DNA of 64,000 nucleotides. Origin: Pholiota molesta (Eukaryota; Basidiomycota; Agaricomycetes; Agaricales; Strophariaceae). Where the stretch lies: assembly GCA_014925825.1 (NCBI GenBank), contig JACGCK010000004.1, positions 124,001-188,000 on the forward strand. Direction: 5' to 3'. The translations under genes and the position numbers were made by a program. The notes beneath the pieces were generated by a model that did not search any database, had not been told where the DNA came from, and saw nothing but the letters and a program-made list of their open reading frames with translations. Below are positions 1 through 11,452 of this stretch, one piece after another. Positions within the stretch are counted from its first letter, which is position 1, and each line of letters opens with the position of its first letter.

Positions 1-424
1 TATATATGAGTATTGTTACTACAAACGTGTCATGCCAGTCTGGTGAATGGTATTGCACGTATCGATATCCGCCTGATGACCCATTGGAAATTTGTTTATC
101 CTTCCTTCCTATTCGAGCCTCCCCTTCCCATGATGGACAAGTGCGGATGATCGCCACTCTTTCTTTTCCCTTTTTTGGTCATTTTTACCCTTCGAGCTCG
201 TGGAGCCCAGCCAGGCTGGTATCCTGGATGCATACGTGCTGAGTCAAAACTCGTGGCTCTTCCTATAGCCAAGTCAGCAAATCATAATCGCAATTTCGTT
301 GCAGCGTGTGGATTACAAACATATGGCGTTGCAGCGGTATTTAAGCGCTACGGATTTAGAGGTTGCCTCAACCCCATCGTTTAAGTTCCCTTATCAGCTA
401 CACCTCTCACCAGCATCTGCCAGA
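1..424. other. upstream region without a recognised gene
   Basis: No open frame here resembles a known protein and none has a convincing splice pattern. The last part is presumably the promoter and 5' UTR of the flavodoxin gene that starts at 425. I could not assign a TATA box or other element with confidence. Confidence 0.5.
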
Positions 425-1266
425 ATGTCGTCTCCTAGAATCGCCATTGTCATCTACTCCATGTACGGCCACATTGCCAAACGTATGTTTTATCTTTTTA
501 CTTATTTGTGTACTTTGTCTGATTGGATTTGCAGTCGCCGAAGCCGCCAAGGCTGGTATTGAAGCAAAGGGTGGAAAAGCCACCATTTATCAGTGAGCAT
601 CCCAAGCTACCCCTTATAAGAATATCGACCGAAATTGACAAAAATTCCAGAGTCCCTGAGACACTTTCCTCGGATATCCTCGCACTCATGCATGCTCCTG
701 CCAAACCCGATTACCCCATTGCCACCCCCACCACTCTGACAGAATACGACGGATTCCTCTTCGGAATCCCCACACGATACGGAAGCATGCCTGCTCAATT
801 CAAGGTAAGTCGCATCAAGTTCTTGGAAAATGATGTCATTATTCTGATCTTTATCGAAAAGACGTTCTGGGACGCCACTGGCGGCATGTGGGCCTCTGGT
901 GCGTACGCGGGTAAATACGCAGGCATGTTTGTTTCCACCGCCGGTCTCGGAGGAGGACAGGAAGCCACCATCCTCAACTCCATCTCCGTTTTGGCGCACC
1001 ACGGTATCATCTACGTCCCATTGGGATACAAAAATACCTTCGCCCAATTGACCAACATCGAAGAAGTTCATGGAGGTACTACCTGACTTTTTCACTTTCG
1101 TTTCAAAGCTCTGCTGATATAAGTACTTCATCAAGGATCACCCTGGGGTGCTGGAACTGTCGCGTCTTCGGATGGAAGCCGCCAACCCTCTGCATTGGAG
1201 CTCGAGGTTGCCGGAATCCAAGGCAGTTCATTCTACGAGATCCTTGCTAAGGCCTTCAAGCAGTAA
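425..1266 (+). CDS. NAD(P)H:quinone oxidoreductase, WrbA/Pst2 flavodoxin-like family
   Basis: Five exons (425-482, 535-592, 651-804, 862-1075, 1136-1266) give 204 residues, the usual family length. The protein opens with the flavodoxin beta strand and FMN phosphate loop ([18 protein letters not shown]), followed by [15 protein letters not shown] and a [18 protein letters not shown] segment, both hallmarks of WrbA. The C-terminus contains SPWGAGT. Family members bind FMN and reduce quinones by two electrons, limiting redox cycling; in fungi they are cytosolic or membrane-associated and induced by oxidants and aromatic compounds. The ATG at 425 was chosen because it gives the standard N-terminus directly before the flavin loop. 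The tail is short and ends about 15 residues after the conserved FYEIL motif. A decayed paralogue follows from about 1480. Family assignment is firm; the exact substrate is unknown. Confidence 0.93.
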
Positions 1267-1479
1267 ATATTTTATCATCGGGATGTATAACATAGATCGG
1301 GATTGTGGAGAGACATAATCCGGAATATCACATAGAATATTAATGCCATAGACGTGTTCAATTTGAAACCTATCGACAATTTTTGGGAAAATAAGCTTTG
1401 AATAATGGGGACTTCCGTTGGACTTGAGGTTGAACTTCCGCATTATCTCTGAGCTTATGGAAGAGCTTAGATGGCAGCC

Positions 1480-2045
1480 CTGTATGAGGAATGCGTTACA
1501 AATGCTTTCCGTATCCTTGACTATCCGATGGCCACAACGTGAACCCCGACTCAATATAATGCATTCCTGTTTGGCCGCTATGGCAATATGCCTGCTCAGA
1601 TGGAGGTAAGCCATCCGATTCACCGGCCTCGTGTATACTCCGTCCTTCGAGCCTGGATAAAATAGGCGTTCTGGGGTGTCACTGGGCCCTGGGGAGTGTT
1701 AAGCGTTGGGCAGTCTCAATGGAAAATATGCAGGCGTCTTTGTGTCGACTGCATCCACCGGAGGGGGACAAGAGATGACGCTACTTACACTCATGTCGAC
1801 CTTGGTGCATTGTGGAATGATCTTCATCCCACTCGGATATGCTTCCGGAAAGAGGGCCTTGCTTGAACTTCGAAGGAGAAGGGGTCGCAGAGGTGCAATA
1901 TGCTGTGTTCAATGAGGTTCAATGACCATATTCCTGGCGTTGGTGTGCTGCTACTTTAGGGATTGTGGCAGCCTTCGGAACTTGAACTGAATATCGCCAG
2001 GTATCAAGGAAGAGAGTTCCACGAAATTGGTTTGCGTGCAATGTT
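1480..2045 (+). pseudogene. decayed tandem copy of the flavodoxin quinone reductase
   Basis: Fragments matching the upstream gene appear in the same order but in several frames. They are a DYPMATT piece with a stop just after it, then FLFG-RYGNMPAQME followed by a gtaag donor at the same place as intron 3 of the intact gene. Next comes AFWGVTGPWG, then [19 protein letters not shown] with [17 protein letters not shown] (frame open 1706-1915). Last is a tail piece resembling QPSELELNIARYQG and FHEI. The N-terminal flavin-loop exon is not visible. Stops and frame changes separate the pieces, so it cannot encode a full enzyme. The kept intron position shows it arose by DNA duplication, not retroposition. 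Confidence 0.8.
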
Positions 2046-2418
2046 TACATCGGTGTTCTCGTGAGGGCCTCGTATTCAGACCGATGCGTAAAGTAATAGA
2101 GGCAGCGGTGAGCTAATCAGGCAGGCGCCAGATAGGCACATGCGATTCTGCTTTCTGTCAAGTCCGATTAATTGAACAAAATTTATTAGTGAATTCCAGA
2201 GAAGGAAATAGTAGAAGTACACCAGAACGACAACAACAAAGCTCCAGAACATTTGAAAGGATGCATAGAGGATACACGGAATGAATGAAGGTAAGTCATG
2301 AGGTTTGGAAACGCAGAGAGACAGCAGGATAGGAAGTGTCCATAGACAGAAGAAATGGTATAGCGAACTCGATGTGAAGTCACCAAATCAAGACCAGAAA
2401 GGACCCGAGAGAGGACAA
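2046..2418. other. intergenic region between pseudogene and DUF2015 gene
   Basis: This is a 3' flank for both the decayed flavodoxin copy (plus) and the DUF2015 gene (minus). Open frames here are short and show no similarity I recognise. Confidence 0.4.
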
Positions 2419-2994
2419 TCACAGGCGTGTAATAGCTTTGGAATCCAAAGGCATGCCTACAGTAGAACACAAAGCGGAATGATGTCAAGGGATTAGCCAA
2501 ACGTCTTTCACAAGAGACACGAACCTGTAGGATCAATGCCATTGCGAGCAAGGATCCTGTTATGCCTGACCAATCTTGCCTGGTCAAAACTTATAGCGGA
2601 GCGTGAGTAAGATACAGGAGACAATGCGTTGGTAGTAGCTCACTTAATACGTTCTCGCCTCATGATTTCCAGAACCTCCTGGGTGCCCTGTTCATCCAAA
2701 CCTGTGCGCGAATCACCTTCGTGGATGTTTGCCTCGATATCAAAGTTGGAGGAAGTCATGCCCAGTCCAGCTTGCTGAGAGAATGTCGAAAGAGGGGTGT
2801 AGTTATGAAGACGGGGAAAGAACGACTTGATACGGTCAGGAAGATGGGGCACGACCAAGGCGCGGTAGCGGTATGTCACTGTTGTTCGGGTTGGAGAACC
2901 ACGTTGAGCACGGGATTTGGCTCTGAAAGGGTGGAATTGACTTACACATGACCAGCAGCGACAGAAAGGCCAACAAGGAGAGATAGAACAGCAT
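2419..2994 (-). CDS. DUF2015 family small fungal protein
   Basis: On the minus strand, exons 2994-2946, 2878-2644, 2589-2525 and 2456-2419 join to 128 residues. The first exon encodes a hydrophobic N-terminus (MLFYLSLLAFLSLLVM) that looks like a membrane anchor or signal segment. The core has a short FFPRL motif, then GLTSSxFD-like GMTSSNFDIEANI and GDSRTGLDEQGTQEV. The end is RERINFDQARLVRHNRILA, NGIDPTG and MPLDSKAIT before the stop. This order is what I know of the fungal DUF2015 family, whose function is not established. The splice choice AA|GTGAGC at 2643 rather than the in-frame stop is supported by the restored NFDQARL motif. Its start lies 261 bp from the divergent CUE/Smr gene, so the two share a promoter region. 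Confidence 0.85.
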
Positions 2995-3255
2995 TGTTCG
3001 CTCTTATAGTTGTGGAACTAGAAGCGAAGGTATATAAGAGTCGTCTTGACCACGCTGATACATGGGCGCTATGTGTGACCATGTTGTGACCGGTCATCGA
3101 TCCCGGTCACAGAATTACAATTAGCAATCACATGATGCTAAATTAGTTTTGGTGACACAGCCTGAGCCAGATTCACCGCTCATGGCAAGTATAAGACATC
3201 CATCCCACCATTTCCTCCGCTTTCCCATATTCTCCATCGCAAAACCACATCCACA

Positions 3256-5484
3256 ATGTCAAAACCGCAAATAAAACCGCTGTTCGAATCTTTGGAGGTA
3301 CTTCACCGCTTTTTCTAATCCCACTCGATCTGACTGCCAATAAGAGAGAATACTGTCCGACTATAGATTCGTCTTTGATCGCAGCCCTAGTCGTTGAAAT
3401 CGAATCAGATGCGGGAGGAAATGCGATTACACCAACACAGGAGCAGATTGATACCCTGCGCGCAACGCTCAGCGCGCTCTCCTTGCAGGCCGAAGAATCT
3501 GAATTTTCAGAACTGTCAGATATGCAACATACATCGCAATTTGACGAGACAACTTCAAGTTGGACAACAGCCGACAATGCTCCGGAGCAATGCAACGGAA
3601 GTCCAGGATCGTCCTCATCATCGTCTCATTCGTTCAGTTCGCCTCTTGGATTCCTACAAGCCGCTTTACCTGAAATATCAACAGCGAGATTGAACCAGGC
3701 GTTGGAAGAGGTGGAGAATGATGGCGCAGAGATGTGGGACATTGTGGCGAGCATCCTCACAGAAGAGTCGATCCGAGAGTTGGAAGAAAGAGGCCTTGAT
3801 GGGTTGGACGAGGACGAACGATCTCTCAATGGCATTAATGACGATGACGATTGGGACACGGTGGACAGCAAGAAGAAAACAACGCAATCAAAGGCGGTTA
3901 AACGCAAAAATCAACTTCGGCCAAAGAAAATTGCTCTGGCAGATATCCGACAACGACATCAACAAGTTCAGGCTCATCATATGCAACCCAGAAAACACGA
4001 CGCCTATGGCGGACATTCCTCCCATTCACTGGTTGCCGATCCTTGGACCCAGATATCGTCCTTATCAGATCACGTCGCTAGTTTGCTCCCTCCATATCCC
4101 CCATCCACCTTCCAATCTTTCTTCCACTCCCCGAAGTATAACACATCATACGACGCATTGCGCGCGGCCCTGACGTCGCTGTGCCAAAACCCTCAAGATA
4201 CTACAGAGACTGATATCCATACGACCGTTTTATTCAACCTCTTAGACCTCGTTATGCCCCAATACGAAATTAGCGACGAGGAACATCGTTCTCGCATAAT
4301 CGAAGACATCCAGCTCGCCGTTGCTGTTACGAAAGGCGCTGGAGACGAAGCGCTTCAAATAATCGACCTCCTCCGTGAATTAGACTCGAATGTCGATTTG
4401 GGAGTTTACCACCAACCTCCTCCAGAACCAAAGCCGTGGAAAAACGAAACGCTCAAGATTTCCAAACCTCGGTTGCCCTCCAGTCCCCCTGCCATCCCAC
4501 CACCGCCCTCTCGGGTGAAGCAAAAGCCCCCACCATCCTCGTCTACGCGCAACAAGCCCAGTCCATATCAATGGCAGGCTGTGCCACAGCGAAAAACTGT
4601 TCCTCAGGGACCTCACCCTCTTTCGCACCATATTCCTGCATACACGAGGGATGTCAATGGAATGAAGACGGCGCGTGCTTTCGGATCGAAAGGCGGGAAA
4701 CTGGATCCCGAGGCGTCTGAATTTAGACGCCGCATGAGCGAGACAGTGAGAAAAAGGAATGAAGCGCTTCGAGAGGCATCGAGAATGTGGCAAAAAGGAA
4801 ACGCGACAACCAGAGGAGGGGAGGTCGCTTTCTACTTCGCGGAACGGGTGCGTGCTGCTTTGCTATCTGTGGATTTGACCTGATTTGATTGTGTTTATTT
4901 AATAGGCAAGAGAATTCCAAGAAGTAGCACGGCAAGAAGCATTGAACGCAGCACGCGCCTTGGTCCAGTCTAAAAGGCAAGTCCTAATTTTAATATCCCA
5001 TTTATATCGATGTTCTAAATCGGATTGTTTAGAATAAGTAGTGGGAATAGCGACACCATTGATTTGCATGGGACTACAGTAGCGGAGGCAATCACAATTG
5101 TGAAAGAGATTTTGCACGATGAAGGTTCATCGATTTCTCAAGGTAGGCTGACAATTACTTGCCTTGTTAAGAATTGGTTTCACTCAGAACTTTTTTTACT
5201 TCCCCTGGTTTCCTTCTTCGTGCTGTTTTGGCTTTTGGAAATGCTACCTCTTTTCTGGATATCTACGCTTCCTGCTCTGCACTTTTCGGTGATTTCTGCT
5301 CTCTTATGGGACATTTTGCTTGCACAAATAAGCGAGACCGATGAAAATCATTACTGGGCGCGGAAACCACTCTGCGAACCAAGTCGGCGTCCTAAAACCC
5401 GCCGTACGGAAGGCGCTCGTCGAAGACGGCTGGGTTGTCAGTTCTTGGGATGGCGGACTGATCTTGCGCCAGCGACGGAACTAG
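3256..5484 (+). CDS. CUE-like / DUF1771 / Smr domain protein, Cue2-like putative endonuclease
   Basis: Exons 3256-3297, 3345-4847, 4906-4976, 5033-5142 and 5333-5484 give 625 residues. The N-terminus (PTIDSSLIAALV, around residues 20-35) and a second segment (RLNQALEEVENDGAEMWDIV) resemble ubiquitin-binding CUE-type helices. The middle is acidic, then proline-rich. The DUF1771 module lies near residues 490-550 (RRRMSETVRKRNEALREASR, then GEVAFYFAERAREFQEVARQ). The Smr domain ends the protein, with the DLHG motif and the TGRGNHS loop, both characteristic of Smr nucleases. Yeast Cue2, with the same order, cleaves mRNA in stalled ribosomes during no-go decay; animal N4BP2 is related. I infer the same role. 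Intron 3 uses a GC donor (AG|GCAAGT at 4977). The start was chosen because it gives the conserved N-terminal helix after splicing. Confidence 0.85.
4977..5032 (+). other. GC-AG intron in the CUE/Smr gene
   Basis: The exon ends AAAAG and the intron begins GCAAGT, the best-known context for non-canonical GC donors. It ends TTTAG at 5032. Joining the flanks restores SKRISSGNSDTIDLHG across the start of the Smr domain; no GT donor nearby does this. Confidence 0.75.
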
Positions 5485-7283
5485 CTTGATCTTTCTAGGA
5501 TTGTCTCCTCCATTGTCCTGGGTGATCCGAATCAAGTATGAACACTCGGTGATCAAGATGCCCCTCTCTATTCTGGGTGTTCTCCCAGCCTTTACCACGC
5601 CAGTCGCAGCATGACCTTGTCTCATTCCCTCTATCTTGTTTTGCCCCTCAATTCTTGAAGCTTCAGGACAGATGCCTCATTTACGTTGAATCTTATCGCA
5701 CTTTTACCTTCTTCTCGTCCAGGTTCTGCATCGGCCTTTGCGAAAACAATTGCATAGATCTCTTCTTCATAGAATACCTGCTCCTACTAAAGCTGCCCCG
5801 TTGGGCTCTCGTTCTAGTGCATACGATGTTTTGTCAATGTGCATACCAGTATACTAGTAGTATTGTATTATATTTCCGCTATGTATTTCTCGTTGTTGAC
5901 ATGTAGCAATACAACCCACCTTTATATTGTTATGGCTTTCCTTTGTACCTCTTAGTATATTGATTTACACGCCGATCATGCTTATTCTACTTCGAATTCC
6001 TGTCTTGTTATCGGTGCTTCCAAGGAGAGCAGGCAAAGAGCAGGCGTCTGGCTTAAGAATCCTATAACGTTCATTTTCGCATGCTGTAGATCAACTGCGC
6101 ATTTACGGAATGATAAATCTGTAAGATGGATCTTAGGATTCTTAGCTTCAAGGATACCCTTTCTTTTGGCGAAACGAACACCGAACACCCAATTTAATTA
6201 GCAGCGGTCTCGGACGGGGAGGCGATATAACAGCGTTCAATGTCAATAATCACACGGGTTGAAACCTGTGAGAGCTGTTTCCCGTTCTTCTTGCTACTTA
6301 TAGCGAGAACCAATGATCTGTGCGGAGAAACATGACCTGATTGGATACACACACTTTCATTTCATGTCGTGTGTAAGATGTGAGAAGGTCCGATTACATT
6401 TATAGTACTGATTGGGTTCTCATTTTCTGACTCGCTATCTTCAAGGACCTGAGCTCTCCTTGAGCATACTTATATGTAGAGCGGTATCTTGAAGCAACAT
6501 GTTCAATAAACTTATACGCCCAATAAACTTATACTAGACGCTGTCCGGGACATCTCTCGCATTGATGTGAATAAGCGCCAGGCTTGCCACATTAATTGAT
6601 TAGCGCCCATTGATTGATAGCACCTCGATATTCCCAACGGATAACGTGTCTAATCAACTCAGAATCAGCTGATGCTTAGTATGTCCATGTCTGACAGTGG
6701 ATTCCCACTGTGGGCCTTAGTATGCCTATTAACGTAGGATTCTTCTGCCTTCATTCATCATATACATATGATTCCGTGGCTACTGGTCTTTCCTTTTTCA
6801 ACCTGAAAGAGGAAAGATCTCAACTTGATCTTTAAATTTATCTGTCAAATGGATATGAGGTGCTTTGTTTGCACAGGCGATAATAGCACTCCGCAGTAGG
6901 TAGTATTGGGTGCCCTTAGGCGATCTTCATAAGTCAAATTTCTCAGGTTTTCCAGCTTCTTCTTTAGCATGGCATTCTCCTGAGTCTCAATACTTGCCGA
7001 TATCGAGGAGATAATATCTAAGATCAGAACATGTGTGCCACTGCAAATTGGCAAATACCACCGCCTTGCCACCGCCAGACATCGACTAGAAGCAGAATTG
7101 CAACTGACATGCAAAATTGAAGAAATAGACTACAGATCTCATCACCTTTGATCTACTGCGTGTTTTACACACTCTCACCGAGCTGATCAGAAGAGGCACA
7201 CGGTGTCTTAGCTTCAACTCCGCAAGGGGACGCGATATATGTCCATATCCCGGATTTGTTCCCAACATTGCAGCTGGTAGGAA
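5485..7283. other. long gene-poor region, 1.8 kb
   Basis: I recognise no gene. Open frames are under 110 codons and lack family motifs. A minus-strand frame at 6845-7114 contains a short heptad-like stretch (ISASIETQENAMLKKKLENL), but no start, splice or homologue supports it. A perfect 14-bp direct repeat lies at 6504-6534. The region is AT-rich and could hold regulatory DNA or eroded mobile DNA. Confidence 0.4.
6504..6534. repeat. 14-bp direct repeat separated by 3 bp
   Basis: The motif CAATAAACTTATAC occurs at 6504-6517 and again at 6521-6534 with a 3-bp spacer. No open frame overlaps it. It may be a small local duplication; no function can be inferred. Confidence 0.7.
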
Positions 7284-7289
7284 TATAAA
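7284..7289 (+). promoter_or_regulatory. TATA-box candidate for the SDR gene
   Basis: TATAAA stands 59 bp before the ATG at 7348 of the SDR gene, a plausible distance for a fungal core promoter. It is a match by sequence only. Confidence 0.4.
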
Positions 7290-7347
7290 GCGAGGGAGAT
7301 TGGCCCCTGATAGCAGACCAGATTCAAATCATCAAGCCTCTCAAGTC

Positions 7348-8578
7348 ATGTCATCTGAACCATTTGTCTGGGTTATTACTGGTTGTTCGTGAGTCTTGGT
7401 AGTACTTCACTGGACTTGAAATACTCAATACCTTTGATTTTACAGGTCGGGTATTGGTCGTGAGCTGACCCTTGCAGCGCTCAAGCGCGGAGACAAAGTC
7501 ATTGCTACCACCCGCTCCCAATCGTTCCATACGATCCAGGATCTCCAAACTCAAGGGGCTGCTATTCTCGAGTTGGACGTTACAGCCCACATTGACGAGC
7601 TAAAGAAGATCGCGGCCGGGGCGATCAAGATTTACGGACATGTTGACGTCGTGATGAACAACGCTGGTTTGTGTCCTATTTTTGCTCTGGGTGTCTGAAG
7701 GCTCACACGAATATCTGTATTCATTGACGAACCAACTTTAGGCTTTGTCATGTCCGGAAGCTTGGAGGAATCCACCTATGAAGATATGGTCACCCAGTTC
7801 AAGTGAGCAGTTATTTTGGACGTCTCCGAAATTTCTAGACTCAAAATATATCAAAAATATATACCCAATTTAAAAGCACCAACGTCTTCGGCGCTATGAA
7901 TGTTTCCCGTGCATTCTTGCCATATATGAGAGAGAGAAGGAAAGGCACTATATCGTTCATCGGCTCTTGCTATGGTTGGCGGTAAGACACTCCTTGGCTG
8001 CAATATTTATTTTATTTTCTAAAGAAGAATCAAGGACTGTCCCATTCAGCGGATTATATGTTACCAGCAAATTTGCTGTGCGGGGTCAGTCGAGTTTCTT
8101 TCTGGATGTATAATCACTGATAAATATGCCATATTGAAGGTATGTCGGATACTTTGGACGATGAAATATCGCCATTTGGTCTTCGGAGCATCTGCTTTGA
8201 CTCCGGTTGCTTCCGCACGCCCGTCCTAGATAAGCGCCCGCGCTGGAACTCCGCCATCGAGGAATACAGAGAAGCTGGAGAAGCAGCCAATGCAGCATTA
8301 CTGGGTAAGCGATTTAATCTTGGAATATATCGTAACTTTAACCACATTTCACATTTTCTATAGCTTATAGCGGCTATCAGAAAGGTGATCCTGTTCGAGG
8401 AGTGAACACCATCATTGATGTGATCAAGCATGAAGGGGTGGCGCAAGGCAAGGAGGTTCCAAGCGGCTTTGCTCTCGGTGCAGATTGTTATGAAACGGTC
8501 AAAGCGCATTGCGATAAGACCTTGACAAGGTTGGAAGAATGGAAAGAAATTACTCTCAGCACCGATTATTCGGACTAG
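7348..8578 (+). CDS. short-chain dehydrogenase/reductase (classical SDR)
   Basis: Seven exons (7348-7388, 7446-7666, 7742-7802, 7877-7981, 8035-8084, 8140-8304, 8364-8578) encode 285 residues, normal for the family. The Rossmann motif TGCSSGIG sits near residue 11, NNAG near residue 85, and the active-site YxxxK is seen as YVTSKF. The segment QFNTNVFGAMNVSRAFLP carries the conserved structural Asn. These proteins are NAD(P)H-dependent oxidoreductases acting on alcohols, ketones or sugars. The C-terminal region (SGCFRTP, then a substrate lid) resembles fungal SDRs annotated as 17-beta-HSD-like or retinol-dehydrogenase-like, but the substrate cannot be read from sequence. No other pathway gene is adjacent. 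No signal peptide or membrane segment is present, so it is probably cytosolic. Confidence 0.92.
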
Positions 8579-9850
8579 TTGGCGTAACTACTTATGGTGA
8601 AATCATTTGGACAAGCCTGAAAAATAATAGATTCGGAAGCATTCAGATTGAATATAGTACTGGCTTTGCAACACGTGTCTTTTGATCTTGACTTATTCAA
8701 GATTGTTATTCAAAGTTGATGATTTTGGGATCGAGGAGTAAGGAGTCGAGTGTGCCACAATATATTGCCCAAAATGGAACACACCGTGATTGGCGCTCGG
8801 TGACAGCAGCCGAGTCTTTGCAGTGGCCAGAGCATCCACATCCTACTGGAAAGTGCAAATTCAGGTGGTGTAGATGAACAGTTACCACGCAAATTGGAGG
8901 GAATCGGAGACAAGGCTGGTGGCAGACAAGGCAGTTGGTGGAGGGCTCGAGAGGACCACAGCAGCTGGCGGCGAACTAAATTTGCGAATGGAATCGACAG
9001 AATGAGAGTGCGTTTGGAAGATGGCATCACGGCATTCCCATTGTTTTTCTCCCTCCTTTTTTCCGGTGGATCCTGTGTGCGATCTCTATCGTGTCTGGCC
9101 TTAGACCTCTTCGAGGGCGTCCAAGTCGGACCGAGAATACACTTGAAACGTCAAAAATGGGCAACTTGTACAAGCGGAGCGGTACGGCCGTCTGCTAACA
9201 GGTCCGTTCGCACACCATCTCAGGAGATGTGTATAGCCCTCTGCCAGGACGAGGTATTCGGATTTTTCTTTTGTGAACACGAAATAGTCGTGGTTCCCGA
9301 CTTGGCGTACCTCTGCAGAGAGCCCAATGACGGCGACAAGGAGCGAGTTTAGTGAAGCCTTCAAATTCATTTTGTTCAATCTGTTGATAGAAGTAGCCGT
9401 GGGAGCCAATATGCAAAAGGATCGTCGGAGTCTCAAAACGTGGTATGTTCTTCCCTCTCTGGTTCTGTCACTGCCAATTAAGAGAAATACTCCTGGAGAG
9501 GCTGCTAAAATGTGCCGCTCTAATGCTTTGACGCCGAATATGACTGGGCTCTGACTCCATGCTTTAATAGCCAGCACAGCTCTGCCGCACTAAGGAATGT
9601 ACACTGACAATGCTCGATCCCCTCGTCAAAAGAGGCTCACGTATTTAAAATCCAAGGGGGCAGATGCTTTAGCTCTCAGGCTAACCAATGCATATGTCTG
9701 TTTGACTCCATTAAGTTGTGTCTGGACTCTGGGACCTCTTGTCGAAAGCTATATAATACTAGCTTAGCGCTCTGGCATCTCCTTTATCCATGTCTTGTTC
9801 CAGCTTTCAGTTTCTTACAGGCCAGCCTACGCCTTCTTTGAAATATATCG
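8579..9850. other. poorly resolved region with possible small genes
   Basis: Open frames occur on both strands but none has a recognisable family or complete splice model. The best candidate is listed separately on the minus strand. On the plus strand, 8894-9352 is open for 152 codons but looks like an antisense shadow or chance frame. The last 200 bp should hold the promoter of the DUF6699 gene that begins at 9851. Confidence 0.35.
8704..9371 (-). CDS. possible small secreted protein, structure unresolved
   Basis: An ATG at 9371 (minus strand) starts a hydrophobic leader, MNLKASLNSLLVAVIGLSAE, that looks like a signal peptide and is followed directly by a GTACGC donor. About 500 bp further on, a cysteine-rich stretch (VGCGCSGHCKDS, then RCVPFWAIYCG) runs to a stop near 8704. 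A leader exon followed by a Cys-rich exon is common for fungal small secreted proteins, but I could not fix the exons in between. The pieces may not belong together. Treat this as a candidate only. Confidence 0.22.
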
Positions 9851-11120
9851 ATGGATCTTAATCAAGGCGGATATGCATATTTCTCTCAAAGGTAAGTCAG
9901 GGGTTTTCCAGGCCTTCGCAGCGCATTTCTCATTCCTGCATCTTACCAGCTGGCCTGTTGAGTACGAAATCTCGAAATATCCTTTACTACCTGCTGAACG
10001 CTTTCTTTAGGACGCATCCGACGCATTCCCGCTGGGAGACTGTTATGGAAGATTGGCAATTCTTGTCTTCCAATAATTTTATGATTCCCGCTCATACTAG
10101 CTTCGCTCGCCAAGCTGGCCGGGCAAATGCGCCGTATCCCGCCCTCTCCCATATAACCAACGTACCACACTCCTTACGGCCTGGAGCTTCCAACACAATA
10201 CGTAGATCACATCAGCGATCATTGGGACGTCACCTTGCAAATCATCCCAACCGCCCCCTCCCTTGGCCAACGACGCAACGGCCTTATCGACGACTTGTTA
10301 AGCGATCCCGTCCAGCATATCAATCGGTGACCCTAAAGCCTGCCCGTCTAACAAGAAAACCTCGAGATTGGCGGGGCAGTTATAGGTCGTCTTCTAAAGG
10401 CGGTCTTGGAAGATATTTCAGTCGCATAGGATCTATCATCCCTCGTGAGTATCCTTGAATTTAGCTCAGATTTAGCTCTCAAAATTTCTCTCATCATTGT
10501 TTTTAATATCATAGGAGTCCCCAAACAAGCTTTGTTACAACCACGCCTTGTTCTTAATTCTATCATCGCCCATCCAACCTGGGTCTCTTATGATCTTCGC
10601 ATACATCCCTCCTCTCGACACGATCTGAATCTTCCGTTCCGAAATCATCCATTAGACGCTATCGATCTAACCCAACCTGTTTCGTCACCTCTAACTTCGC
10701 AACTCGTCCTCTGGCATCGCAAGCTTCCTTGGTACATTAATATACAAGCAAGTCATCCAAGCCGCGGTGTCACCATCCAAGATCTTCTCGAAGGCATCTA
10801 TGAAGAACTCGAACTCCCTATTGGGTATCACGAATATTGCACTGCCGAGCTAACGTCGGGAGATCGTGACATGCTGAATATGGCATTTCAAAAACGATGT
10901 CGGGGAAACAAGGGTGAGATACGAAGGGGTGTGCGACGCATCGACTTTCTCGGACAGGAGTGTTGTTTTGCTGGTATATCGCGCTCGAGAAATGGGACTT
11001 GGGAGCTCAAGACCATACCCTATGTTGCCCCACGAATGATGCTTGTGAGTGCTCTAGTTCTCTTAGACCTCAATGCCAATCTTAGTACTCACCTAATGTA
11101 ACCTCAATGTCTAGGATTGA
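9851..11120 (+). CDS. DUF6699 domain protein
   Basis: Exons 9851-9891, 10011-10444, 10515-11044 and 11115-11120 give 336 residues. The N-terminal half is basic and low in complexity, rich in Arg, Pro and Ser. The C-terminal half (about residues 165-330) matches the agaricomycete DUF6699 pattern. It has a start like LVLNSIIAHP, a region SQLVLWHRKLPWYINIQASH, the motif RGVTIQDLLEGIYEELELPI, then RGVRRIDFLGQ and finally NGTWELKTIP. Proteins of this family are numerous in mushrooms and have no known function. The last exon is only 6 nt (Asp plus stop). The alternative is to read through the donor at 11045 to a stop at 11101, so the C-terminus is uncertain. The gene is convergent with grx5. Confidence 0.8.
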
Positions 11121-11452
11121 CGCAATATGGGTCCTTCATTTCTCGTGGTAGCGTTCACGGTTCAATTAGTTAATATCTATTTATGGCCATAGCACGATGG
11201 GGAACAGCTTTCCAGACCAGAGGTGCTCACTTTGAATATACCAAACTACCCCAAGATGGGTTTTCAGATATTCTTTTGTTATGAATTGGATTTGTTTCCA
11301 TATCAAGGACGCAAAAAGAAGGCGAATGTGACATGAGTGAGAAATGTCCTGTTGGCCCTTTCATCACCGTAATTGACATTCGCCTTCAGAAAGGCGGAAG
11401 TGAGATGAGGATGGATGATATAGGGCAATCTAAATAATACAAAATGTGGAGT
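11121..11452. other. convergent 3' intergenic region
   Basis: This holds the 3' ends of the DUF6699 gene (plus) and grx5 (minus). A near repeat of GAATGTGACATGAG / AATTGACATTCGCC type is visible around 11320-11400 and could form a weak hairpin. There is no gene. Confidence 0.4.

Noticed and set aside
607..1134. 175-codon open frame on the minus strand
   Set aside because: It is antisense to the flavodoxin exons, has no family motif, and the sense strand has a complete spliced gene.
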